From assembly GCA_003695675.1 (NCBI GenBank), contig RFIA01000003.1, positions 1-37,932 of the forward strand: a stretch of 37,932 bases of DNA. The letters are read 5' to 3'. Origin of the DNA: Chloroflexota bacterium (GTDB lineage: Bacteria > Chloroflexota > Anaerolineae > Aggregatilineales > Phototrophicaceae). Below the pieces are notes generated by a model. The model saw only the letters and a list, made by a program, of their open reading frames with translations. It was not told the origin of the DNA and searched no databases. How positions within the stretch are numbered: position 1 is the stretch's first letter; the number at the start of each line of letters is the position of its first letter. This document shows, in pieces, positions 26,952 through 34,282 of the stretch. Made by a program: the position numbers and the translations under genes.

Positions 26952-27875
26952 ATGGCTGATTATCCACAACTGACCAACAGCGAGGTGATTGGTAAATTAC
27001 TTGCCGGTCTCAATCATCCCGACCCCAAGATGATTTGCCGTATCATCGCTGAATTGGAGCGGATGCGCAATCCACTAGCGATCAATCCGTTGTCAAAATT
27101 GGCGATTGACCCCACCAAAGCGGCACAGGTGCGGCGTTGTGCTGTCGAAGCGCTCGGCAAATTGGGGCACAACCGCGCTGTCGATGTTTTGCTGCAAGCG
27201 CTCGATGACCTCGATGCCGAAGTGCGGCAGGTTGTGCCACCGGCGCTAGCGGCTGTCGGCGACCTCCGCGCTGTCGAGCCATTGATGCGCGTTGCCCACT
27301 TCGATAATGATGTCAACGTGCGTCGGCAGGCGATTCGTTATTTGGGCACATTCGGCGACCCGTATGTGATCGATACGCTGACGGAAACGCTCTCGGATCC
27401 GGACGAGATGATTCGAGTGGCTGCTGTCAATGCTTTGGCCGACCTGCGCGATCCGAGCACACTGGCAACGCTGATCGAGATGTTCCACCGCGATGAGTCC
27501 GGGCGGGTGCGGGCGACGATCATTGCTGGCGTGCAATTGTTCCCAACAGGCGACTATATCGATTTGTGCCTCATCGCACTTCAAGATGCGGATAAACGGG
27601 TGCGGTCGAATGCGGTGTTGGCGTTCGGAAAAACGGACGATGCGCGAGTTATTGAGCCGCTCGTCAATACGTTGCTCAATGACGATGATACCCGCACACG
27701 CGGTCATGCGGCGCGTGTGCTCGGTAAGAAAGGCGATGAACGCGCTGTTGAGCCATTGATTATCACCTTGCGCGACAGCGACCCGTGGACGCAAGAATGC
27801 GCTCGCTTTGCCTTGGCCGACTTAGATACACCGGAAGCACGAGAAGCGCTCAAATATTGGAAAAAAAGCCAATGA
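26952..27875 (+). CDS. HEAT-repeat protein (PBS-lyase/E-Z type repeats)
   Basis: The protein has 307 residues built of about eight HEAT repeats of 31 residues. Each carries the pattern 'VR..A..ALG.lgD.rAvepL...L.D.d', for example VRRCAVEALGKLGHNRAVDVLLQALDD and TRGHAARVLGKKGDERAVEPLIITLRD. Such solenoids bind proteins or serve as scaffolds; phycobilin lyases are relatives but no chromophore-lyase context exists here. It has no signal peptide. No close Shine-Dalgarno is visible before the ATG. The stop overlaps the start of the hydantoinase gene (ATGA), so the two are translated together. Confidence 0.9.
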   Translation: MADYPQLTNSEVIGKLLAGLNHPDPKMICRIIAELERMRNPLAINPLSKLAIDPTKAAQVRRCAVEALGKLGHNRAVDVLLQALDDLDAEVRQVVPPALAAVGDLRAVEPLMRVAHFDNDVNVRRQAIRYLGTFGDPYVIDTLTETLSDPDEMIRVAAVNALADLRDPSTLATLIEMFHRDESGRVRATIIAGVQLFPTGDYIDLCLIALQDADKRVRSNAVLAFGKTDDARVIEPLVNTLLNDDDTRTRGHAARVLGKKGDERAVEPLIITLRDSDPWTQECARFALADLDTPEAREALKYWKKSQ

Positions 27876-29233
27876 CCTACGATCTCGTGATTCAAAATGG
27901 CACGATTGTCACCGCCACAACGACATACAAAGCCGACGTCGGCATCACCGGCGAACGCATCGCGGCGATTGGCGAACGGCTCAGCGGCAAGCAGGTCGTT
28001 GACGCGACCGGCAAACTCGTCACGCCCGGCGCCGTCGATGTGCATGTGCATCTCGCGCTTGATCTCGGCCCCGGTCTCGTCTCGTCGGACGATTTCTTCA
28101 CGGGGACGCGGGCGGCGGCTTTCGGTGGGACGACGACCGTCATCTCCTTTGTTCATCCCGAACCGGACGAGTCGATGATGGCGGCGCTCATGCGGCGTCG
28201 TGCGGAAGCCGACCCCGACGTCGTCATCGATTACGCCTTCCATAGCAACATCGGCCCGCATCACATCGACCGCCTCGATGAACTCAAAGCTGTCGCCGCC
28301 GCGGGGATCACGACGTACAAACTTTACATGGCCTATGGATTGCGCCTTGACGATGCGCAGTTATTGCTCGCGCTAGAAGCGATAGGCGATGTCGGCGGTT
28401 TGCCCGTCGTCCATGCCGAAAATTGGGATGTGATTCAAACCCTCGTCGCCCGCAATGTCGCGGCGGGTCGGCTCACCCCGCATTGGCATCCGCGCAGCAG
28501 ACCGGCATTGACCGAAGCCGAGTCCGTCAGCCGCGTCATCGACCTCGCGACTTATGTCGGCGTCCCGGTGCATATCTTTCATGTCGGATGCAGCGCGTCG
28601 GTAGAACGCATCGTCGCAGCGCGGGCACGGGGGTTGCCCGTCACCGGCGAGACTTGCCCGCAATATTTGTTCTTGACCGACGCCGCCTACGATCAACCGG
28701 GCCTCGAAGGGACATTTCCGGTATGTGCGCCGCCGTTACGCCCGGAAGCAGACCGCCTCGCGATGTGGGACGCGCTCAAGCGCGATGCGCTGCAAATCGT
28801 CACGACCGACCACGCGCCCTTCACGAGCGAGCAAAAATCACGCGGCCTACACGACTTTAGCAAAATTCCCGGCGGCGTACCATCAATTGAGATGCGCTTC
28901 GCGGCGGTGTATTCGGGCGGCGTGCGCGAGGGATATTTCTCGCTCAATCGTTGGGTCGATGTCTGCTGCACGACACCGGCGACATTGTGTCATCTCGACC
29001 GCAAGGGACACATCGCCGTTGGCTATGACGCCGATCTTGTGATCTTCGACACCGAGAAAACCGTCACGCTGTCCACCGATACGCTGCATGAGCATTGCGA
29101 TTGGACGCCTTATGCAGGTCTCACGATTCACGGCTGGCCACAGACGACCATCAGTCGCGGGCGCGTCATCGTCCACGATGGCGCATTTTTCGGCGAACGC
29201 GGGCAAGGGCGTTTTATCGAGCGCTCGCTTTGA
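27872..29233 (+). CDS. Dihydropyrimidinase/hydantoinase family amidohydrolase
   Basis: The protein has 453 residues. It is a cyclic-amidase of the amidohydrolase superfamily that opens hydantoin or dihydropyrimidine rings. The binuclear metal site is complete: His58 and His60 (VHVHL), the carboxylated Lys150 (TYKLYMAY), His181 (VHAEN), His237 (FHVGC) and Asp313 (TTDHAPF). The segment GETCPQYLFL is typical of D-hydantoinases and dihydropyrimidinases. The start is placed at the ATG overlapping the HEAT-gene stop because MTYDLVIQNGTIV is the usual family N-terminus; the longer reading frame would use HEAT-gene codons. Substrate could be dihydrouracil, hydantoins or allantoin-like compounds. The tandem with a HEAT protein is uncommon. 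Confidence 0.9.
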   Translation: MTYDLVIQNGTIVTATTTYKADVGITGERIAAIGERLSGKQVVDATGKLVTPGAVDVHVHLALDLGPGLVSSDDFFTGTRAAAFGGTTTVISFVHPEPDESMMAALMRRRAEADPDVVIDYAFHSNIGPHHIDRLDELKAVAAAGITTYKLYMAYGLRLDDAQLLLALEAIGDVGGLPVVHAENWDVIQTLVARNVAAGRLTPHWHPRSRPALTEAESVSRVIDLATYVGVPVHIFHVGCSASVERIVAARARGLPVTGETCPQYLFLTDAAYDQPGLEGTFPVCAPPLRPEADRLAMWDALKRDALQIVTTDHAPFTSEQKSRGLHDFSKIPGGVPSIEMRFAAVYSGGVREGYFSLNRWVDVCCTTPATLCHLDRKGHIAVGYDADLVIFDTEKTVTLSTDTLHEHCDWTPYAGLTIHGWPQTTISRGRVIVHDGAFFGERGQGRFIERSL

Positions 29234-29335
29234 TGCCCGCCATATCGATTCAACGGATTCTCTTACGGATTGACGATCAAAATCCAACCGACCGCCGCTC
29301 ATTAAGCCTTCCCCGAAAAAATGTTGCGAAAAAGT

Positions 29336-29363
29336 TTGCCTTTTTGTAAACACAAAATAGAAT
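29336..29363 (+). promoter_or_regulatory. Promoter candidate for the structured RNA
   Basis: TTGCCT (29336-29341) and TAGAAT (29358-29363) are separated by 16 nt, giving four of six and five of six matches to sigma70 consensus. No reading frame starts downstream until 29742, but a strongly folded sequence begins within about 20 nt. Confidence 0.35.
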
Positions 29364-29369
29364 TTTTGT

Positions 29370-29552
29370 GCTAGTGTGATGGTTGCAACGTGATGTAAAG
29401 ACATCATCACAACGTCATCATCGCATCGGCACAATGATTCGCTGGCAGTAGCGGACGGCTCTTTCGGGAGACCGCCCGCGACCCCACCGGTCTACATGGT
29501 TGTCCGCGTCTGCACCACTCGACTAGCCGCGTGTGGACGAGTCGAGACAACC
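29370..29552 (+). ncRNA. Candidate structured RNA of unknown class
   Basis: The strand downstream of the promoter candidate folds well. TGATGT-AAAG-ACATCA forms a first hairpin (29392-29407). At 29451-29479 GCGG, CGG and CTCT pair with CCGC, CCG and GGAG around a TTCG tetraloop, with one mismatch and one bulge. GACC-CCACC-GGTC (29480-29492) forms a third hairpin. GGTTGTC (29498-29504) pairs with GACAACC (29546-29552), closing an inner stem TCGACT/AGTCGA (29519-29524 and 29540-29545), and the bulge CCAC (29515-29518) can pair with loop GTGG (29533-29536) as a pseudoknot. It matches no RNA class that I recognise. The flanks are the hydantoinase and the capsid gene. The + strand is inferred from the promoter; the stems would mostly form on either strand. 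Confidence 0.4.
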
Positions 29553-29567
29553 ACAAGTATTCAGTGT

Positions 29568-29597
29568 ATCAGCATGTCAGCGATCAGCATGTCAGCA
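29568..29597. repeat. Tandem 15-bp repeat
   Basis: ATCAGCATGTCAGC occurs twice in tandem with a 15-bp period (29568-29582 and 29583-29597). It lies in the gene-free stretch 29234-29741, which otherwise holds the RNA candidate and two hairpin repeats. Confidence 0.8.
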
Positions 29598-29617
29598 TCT
29601 GATATATCCACCATTTT

Positions 29618-29641
29618 GTAGGGGCGCAACGTGTTGCGCCC
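29618..29641. repeat. Hybrid family A/B hairpin
   Basis: It begins GTAGGGGC like family A, but its stem GGGCGCAAC/GTTGCGCCC around GT (29622-29641) follows family B. The right end lacks the CTAC of family A. Confidence 0.75.
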
Positions 29642-29685
29642 TGATATGGTCGATACGCTGATAATTTTGAGCAATCGCAATTCGT

Positions 29686-29714
29686 GTAGGGGCGACCCGC
29701 CGGGTCGCCCCTAC
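29686..29714. repeat. Family A hairpin just upstream of the protease-capsid gene
   Basis: This is a perfect 13-bp inverted repeat, GTAGGGGCGACCC and its complement, around GCC. It lies 27 nt before the ATG of the capsid fusion gene, so its hairpin would sit in the leader of that message. Confidence 0.9.
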
Positions 29715-29741
29715 AAGTATTTCTATCGAGGTGAAATGCAC

Positions 29742-31742
29742 ATGCAAACCTCTGTCAAAATGCTTGACGCCGCAGAAGGGCGCGTCGGTGGCTACCTGAT
29801 TGTGTGGGGAACGCCACAACAACGCGACTTACAGGGCGAATATTTCACACCCGAAACCGAATTGGGGTTGGATTGGTTCGACCGCCGACCGGTGCTCTAT
29901 CATCACGGACTCGACGGCCAACTCAAGGCGGCTGTCATCGGTGTGATGGACACCATCACGGTTGATGAGACCGGTGTTTGGGTCGAGGCGCAACTCGACC
30001 TGCGCAAACGTTATGTTCGCGCTGTGCAACGCCTCATCGACCGGGGCATTCTCGGTTGGTCGTCCGGCAGTTTGCCGCATCTCGTCGAGGTTGCGGATGA
30101 CGGGCGTATCAAACGTTGGCCCGTCGTCGAAGGCAGCCTGACGCCGGCCCCGGCTGAACCACGCCGCACCGATGTCCATACGCTGAAGAGTGCTTACGAT
30201 GCGCTGGGGTTGGACATGACGCGGTTAGAAATCAACGAAAATAATGGTAGGGGCGACTCACCGAGTCGCCCCTACGATGAACATCGCAATGACGTGGGCA
30301 AGGCTCGCTTTGCCCCAACAAATGGTAGGGGCGACTCACCGAGTCGCCCCTACGATGAACATCGCAATGATTTGGGTAAGGCTCGCTTTGCCCCAACAAA
30401 TGGTAGGGGCGACTCACCGAGTCGCCCCTACGGTGAACATCGCAATGATTTGGGTAAGGTTCGCCTTGTCCTAACGAAAGGAAATACGATGCACAACGAA
30501 ACTCTCTTGCTGGAAGACGAACGTCCGGCGCGGAAACGCTTGCCGGTCGCGAGTGTGGAAGACGCGGCGAAAGGTGTGCCGCGCATCGCCGTCAACAGCA
30601 AATTCGACAATGCCGACGCGCTTGACTTGCTGCATGGCTATATGATCATGCGCTCGGCCAAGAGTTTTCACGGCGTCAGCGAGCAATATGCCAATGCGCT
30701 GGCGCACAAAATTCACAAAGCGGGGCTGTCCGCCATCAAAGCAGACGAACTCAGCTACAGCACACAAACCGGCTTCGGCGACGAATGGGTGCCGGATTTG
30801 TGGAGCGCTCAAATTTGGAGCAAGGCGCGTCTCGAAAATACGATTCTGCCCCTGTTCCGTTCGATTGAGATGCCCTCGAATCCCTTCGAGATGCCCATCG
30901 AAGGCACCGACCCGACGGTTTTCTTCGTCCCCGAGACGACAGACGAAGCGCAGTTGACGCTCGGCAGCGGCAACGCGATCCCCGACAGCAAAGTCGGTTC
31001 GGGCAAGGTGCAATTGGCCGCGAAGAAACTCGCGCTGCGGGTCGGCTTCAGTTCCGAACTCGTCGAGGATGCCATCATCCCGGTGCTGAATATCTATCGT
31101 GAGCAAGCCGTGCGTGCCATCGCGGACAGCATCGATTATGTGCTGCTGAATGGCGACACCGAAGCAGGCGCGACCGGCAACATCAACAGCGACGCCGCCG
31201 CGCCCAACAGCACCGACCGCTTCCTCGTGTTCGACGGTTTGCGCAAGCTGCCCATCGTCACCAACACGGCCAACGCCGTCAACGCGGCCAATGTCGCGCC
31301 GTCGTTGGCGTTGCTGCGGCAGGCACGCTTCGCGATGTCGAGTCGTCATGCCGCCCGCCCGAATGATCTCGCGTGGATTGTCGATGGCGGGACTTATGCC
31401 AAATTCCTCGATATGAGCGAATTCGTCACGATGGACAAAGCCGGTACCCACGCCACGGCACAGACCGGACAAATCGGTTTCGTTGATGGTGCGCCGGTGA
31501 TGGTCAGCGCGGAGATGCCCCTGACCGAAGCCGATGGCAAGGTCGGCAACCTGACGAATGATCGCGGCACCGCCGTCTGTGTCTATCGTCCCGGATGGTT
31601 GGTCGGTTATCGTCGGCAGATTGCTGCGAGTGTGGATTACATCCCGTACTATGACAGCTACCAACTGACGGCGACCGTGCGCCTCGCCTTCGCCCGTTTC
31701 GACGATGATGTGGCGAGTGCGTTGTACAACCTCGCCGTTTAA
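29742..31742 (+). CDS. HK97-type prohead protease fused to major capsid protein
   Basis: The open frame encodes 666 residues. Residues 1-150 look like an S78/U35 prohead protease: GYLIVWGTPQQRDLQGEYF, then YHHG (His54/55), GWSSGS (Ser107/108/110) and PVVEGSLTPAPAEPR (Glu130), giving a possible His-Ser-Glu triad. Residues about 168-247 come from three in-frame 78-bp hairpin repeats. Residues 250-666 are an HK97-fold major capsid protein, with a short N-terminal delta-like helical part, then STQTGFGDEWVPDLWSAQIW and a C-terminal PGWLVGYRRQIAA...YYDSYQLTATVRLAF. The protease cleaves the scaffold in phage capsid maturation. The ATG at 29742 has GAGGTG 8 nt upstream; the longer frame from 29631 starts in repeat DNA. 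A second start at 30489 could yield capsid alone. No portal, terminase or tail gene is present, so this is a phage remnant or a domesticated capsid. Confidence 0.82.
   Translation: MQTSVKMLDAAEGRVGGYLIVWGTPQQRDLQGEYFTPETELGLDWFDRRPVLYHHGLDGQLKAAVIGVMDTITVDETGVWVEAQLDLRKRYVRAVQRLIDRGILGWSSGSLPHLVEVADDGRIKRWPVVEGSLTPAPAEPRRTDVHTLKSAYDALGLDMTRLEINENNGRGDSPSRPYDEHRNDVGKARFAPTNGRGDSPSRPYDEHRNDLGKARFAPTNGRGDSPSRPYGEHRNDLGKVRLVLTKGNTMHNETLLLEDERPARKRLPVASVEDAAKGVPRIAVNSKFDNADALDLLHGYMIMRSAKSFHGVSEQYANALAHKIHKAGLSAIKADELSYSTQTGFGDEWVPDLWSAQIWSKARLENTILPLFRSIEMPSNPFEMPIEGTDPTVFFVPETTDEAQLTLGSGNAIPDSKVGSGKVQLAAKKLALRVGFSSELVEDAIIPVLNIYREQAVRAIADSIDYVLLNGDTEAGATGNINSDAAAPNSTDRFLVFDGLRKLPIVTNTANAVNAANVAPSLALLRQARFAMSSRHAARPNDLAWIVDGGTYAKFLDMSEFVTMDKAGTHATAQTGQIGFVDGAPVMVSAEMPLTEADGKVGNLTNDRGTAVCVYRPGWLVGYRRQIAASVDYIPYYDSYQLTATVRLAFARFDDDVASALYNLAV
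30247..30480. repeat. Three tandem 78-bp units, each with a family A hairpin, inside the fusion gene
   Basis: Units start at 30247, 30325 and 30403 with an exact 78-bp period (26 codons). Each begins with the palindrome GTAGGGGCGACTC-ACC-complement and continues with about 49 bases (GATGAACATCGCAATGA...) that are also conserved; the third unit is the most diverged at its end. The translated unit reads NGRGDSPSRPYDEHRND then LGKARFAPT. Only multiples of three keep the protease and capsid frames joined. Confidence 0.95.
30477..30491 (+). promoter_or_regulatory. Internal ribosome-binding site and start for the capsid domain
   Basis: AAAGGA (30477-30482) is followed after 6 nt by ATG (30489-30491). 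This is a better Shine-Dalgarno placement than most genes here have. It would give a free capsid protein of 417 residues starting MHNETLLLEDERPARKR, alongside any full-length fusion. Confidence 0.6.
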
Positions 31743-31746
31743 TCTC

Positions 31747-31779
31747 AACGGGGACGGCTCAACGCGAGTCGTCCCCGTT
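31747..31779 (+). terminator. Strong hairpin terminator after the capsid gene
   Basis: AACGGGGACGGCTC (31747-31760) pairs with GAGTCGTCCCCGTT (31766-31779) over 14 bp with one G-U pair and loop AACGC. It starts 4 nt after the capsid stop codon. The T tract that follows is weak (CTATATCTT). Confidence 0.7.
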
Positions 31780-31826
31780 CTATATCTTAAATACCAGCGT
31801 GATTGCCGATTCTTATTGATCGCATA

Positions 31827-34259
31827 CTATGGCGAGGCGACACAGAAAGCCGGCTCAGTGGATAAGAATGGTATGACGATGACATTGCTATTGACCGCAT
31901 CGCCTGTTCCCGAACCGGCTTCCGATGGGCCATCTGCCGCTCCCCACCAATTGTTGGTCGCCATAAAATTCAACGCGCTGCTGTACAACCCGCCGCCGAA
32001 GCGTCCGGTGTTGCCGTTGAAGCAACTGTTATCGACTGTATTCGAACCGGCTGAATTCGTGAACACACCGCCGCCTTGCTCGACAACACTATTGTTGGTG
32101 AAGATGCTCCCGCCGACAGTGAATGATCCGTTGCTAAAGATGCCACCACCAAAACGGGCGCTGTTGTTATCGAAGCTACTGTTGCTAATCGTCAATGTGC
32201 CATTATTGTAGAAGATACCGCCGCCCTGTTCCGCAACGACATGATTGGCAAAGGTGCTGTTGTCCACCGTCACGGTGGCGCTGTTGGCGTAGAGACCACC
32301 GCCGAAACGGGCGCTGTTGTTATCGAAGCTACTATCATTCAACGTGAGTGTTCCGGTATTGAAGAAGATGCCGCCCCCTTGCTCGGTAACAACATGATTC
32401 GAGAAATTGTTATTGGTGACCGTCGTGATGCCGTTGTTGACATAGATACCGCCGCCGAAGCGAGCACTTCCGCCATTGAAGGTGCTGCCCGTCACCGTCA
32501 TGGTGCCGCTATTGAGGAACAGACCACCGCCATTTTCGATGGCCGTCGTTTGGTTGAAGGTGCTGCCATTGACGGAAAGTGTCCCGGCCGCCACATAGAC
32601 ACCACCACCGAAACGACTGCTGGCATTGCTGATGGTGGTTGTGTCGAGCGACAGATCAGTTTGTGTGAAGATAGCCCCGCCATTGCCACTGTCGAGCAGA
32701 CCGTCATTCAGCGTCAGATTGGCGAGTGCCAAGCGACCGGCAGAGACCTCGAAGAAGCGCATCGCGGGTGCGCCGACAGCGCGTGTCAGGGTAGCGCCAT
32801 TGCCCTCAATCGTGATATCACTCATGATGACCGGCAACGCATTCGCTCCGTTGTGGACATTATCGGGGGTCGTGAAGGTGTAAGTGCTGTTGGCTAGACA
32901 AATCGTATCGGCGACACCGTTGCTGTTGGCCGTGTTGATGGCGGCGATGAGACCGGCGCTATCTGCGACCGCGATGTTGAAGTCGCAAGTTATCGTCGGC
33001 GGATTGATCGTGACGACGACATCATCGGACGCCGTGGCGCCATCGTCATCCGTGACCGTCAGCGTGAGGGTGTGCGCACCGACCGCGAGCGTGACCATCG
33101 GCGTGACGCCGGTAGCAAGCGAGACACCGCCTTCGCTCCACGCATAGCTGACAATCGTGCCATCCGCGTCACTGCTGAGCGAGCCGTCGAGTGTGACCAA
33201 CTCGCTGCCGTTGTTGTCGCTATCCGTGACGGTTTGGTCGAATCCGGCGTTGGCGGTGGGCGCTTGGTTGAGTTGTGGCGCGGGGATGATCTGAATGGTT
33301 GTGCCTTCACCACCAAAAGCTAATTGGCTACCGTCGGGACTGAATTCAGCAGCGAAAACAGGGCCGGTAATCTGAGATTCACTCAGAAGAGTTCCGGTGC
33401 TGACATTCCATATCCTGACAGTTCCGTCAGCAGCGATGGTCGTTAATTCCGTGTTATCAGCATTGAGATTGAATTCTCTGACTTTATCTATACGTGATGG
33501 ATCTGCGGAAATGGTGTCTGTCGCAAGCACATTGGTTATGGCTTGCCCTGTCGCCACATCCCAGACCGTCACTCTACTATTGTTGCTACCTGAAATAACA
33601 AAGTTGTCGTCGAGACTCCACTTTACTTCACCGTTCAGAAATTCATTGATAATTATATCCATGAACTCAAATGTGGTTCCCGAAAGGAATATGACAACTC
33701 CAGCTGTGCCAGCCCCAGCTAATATCGTTCCATCTTGATTCCACGCAAAATCTGCTATAGGGGCTGTATCTTTACTATCTAGCAATGTTCCTGCGGCTGC
33801 ATCCCAGACACGTAGATTCAATTGCTCGTCAAAACCAGTAGCGCTGACGATTTTAGTTCCATCCGGTGTCCAGATGAGAGCAGAAATTCCAAGATCGTGT
33901 GCAATCAAAGTATGCAATAAATTGCCATTTGTCATATCCCAAACACGGACAGTTGTATCTTGACTACCACTTGCGAGTTGAGTTCCGTCAGGCTTCCACG
34001 CTAGTTCAAACACAGCATCTGAATGCCCTGCCAATGTGAGTAACACAGTACCATTGCTGGCATCCAAAATATCAATACCACCATTGAAGTGACCAATTGC
34101 AATTCGATCCCCACTAGGACTCCAACTTACCTCAATGATATCACTAGGATTGGGTGGTTCTTGAGCACCACTACTTTCAAGCCCCAAAACCAAACTCAGA
34201 AAAATGAATGTGATGATGGTCAAAGTCTTCATCGACTTACAATATTTCAAGATTTTCAT
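31827..34259 (-). CDS. Secreted WD40-PKD-beta-helix protein
   Basis: The protein has 810 residues from the chosen start. This ATG lies 8 nt after GAGAG and opens a signal peptide (hydrophobic TIITFIFLSLVLGL, cut near residue 32); ATGs at 34265 and 34232 are alternatives. Residues about 35-335 are WD40 blades (WSPSGDRIAIG, WKPDGTQLASGSQDTTVRVWD, FSPDGSQLAFGG). Residues about 340-430 form a PKD domain (ANAGFDQTVTDSDNNG to HTLTLTVTDDDGA). From about 440 a right-handed beta-helix follows with nine coils of about 24 residues whose GGG turns are preceded alternately by RF and EQ/EN. It ends TNNWWGAADGP, a usual cap. It is probably an extracellular adhesin. A paralogue without the helix lies upstream on the same strand. 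Confidence 0.85.
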   Translation of the reverse strand: MKILKYCKSMKTLTIITFIFLSLVLGLESSGAQEPPNPSDIIEVSWSPSGDRIAIGHFNGGIDILDASNGTVLLTLAGHSDAVFELAWKPDGTQLASGSQDTTVRVWDMTNGNLLHTLIAHDLGISALIWTPDGTKIVSATGFDEQLNLRVWDAAAGTLLDSKDTAPIADFAWNQDGTILAGAGTAGVVIFLSGTTFEFMDIIINEFLNGEVKWSLDDNFVISGSNNSRVTVWDVATGQAITNVLATDTISADPSRIDKVREFNLNADNTELTTIAADGTVRIWNVSTGTLLSESQITGPVFAAEFSPDGSQLAFGGEGTTIQIIPAPQLNQAPTANAGFDQTVTDSDNNGSELVTLDGSLSSDADGTIVSYAWSEGGVSLATGVTPMVTLAVGAHTLTLTVTDDDGATASDDVVVTINPPTITCDFNIAVADSAGLIAAINTANSNGVADTICLANSTYTFTTPDNVHNGANALPVIMSDITIEGNGATLTRAVGAPAMRFFEVSAGRLALANLTLNDGLLDSGNGGAIFTQTDLSLDTTTISNASSRFGGGVYVAAGTLSVNGSTFNQTTAIENGGGLFLNSGTMTVTGSTFNGGSARFGGGIYVNNGITTVTNNNFSNHVVTEQGGGIFFNTGTLTLNDSSFDNNSARFGGGLYANSATVTVDNSTFANHVVAEQGGGIFYNNGTLTISNSSFDNNSARFGGGIFSNGSFTVGGSIFTNNSVVEQGGGVFTNSAGSNTVDNSCFNGNTGRFGGGLYSSALNFMATNNWWGAADGPSEAGSGTGDAVNSNVIVIPFLSTEPAFCVASP

Positions 34260-34282
34260 TTCCATATCTCTCTAAATTGACA

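Noticed and set aside
29485-29552. HDV-like self-cleaving ribozyme or degenerate tRNA
   Set aside because: A nested two-pseudoknot drawing is possible (CGG-CUA with UAG-CCG), but the expected 7-bp P1 with 5' G and the catalytic C segment are not clear; as a tRNA it is too short (55 nt) and lacks a T arm.
30247-30480. CRISPR-like array
   Set aside because: The intervals between the palindromes are themselves repeated and not unique spacers, there are only three units, and the unit is in frame within a gene; no cas gene is present.
30471-31748. Long minus-strand frame opposite the capsid (425 codons)
   Set aside because: It mirrors the codon pattern of the capsid frame, has no Shine-Dalgarno, and its product has no recognisable fold.
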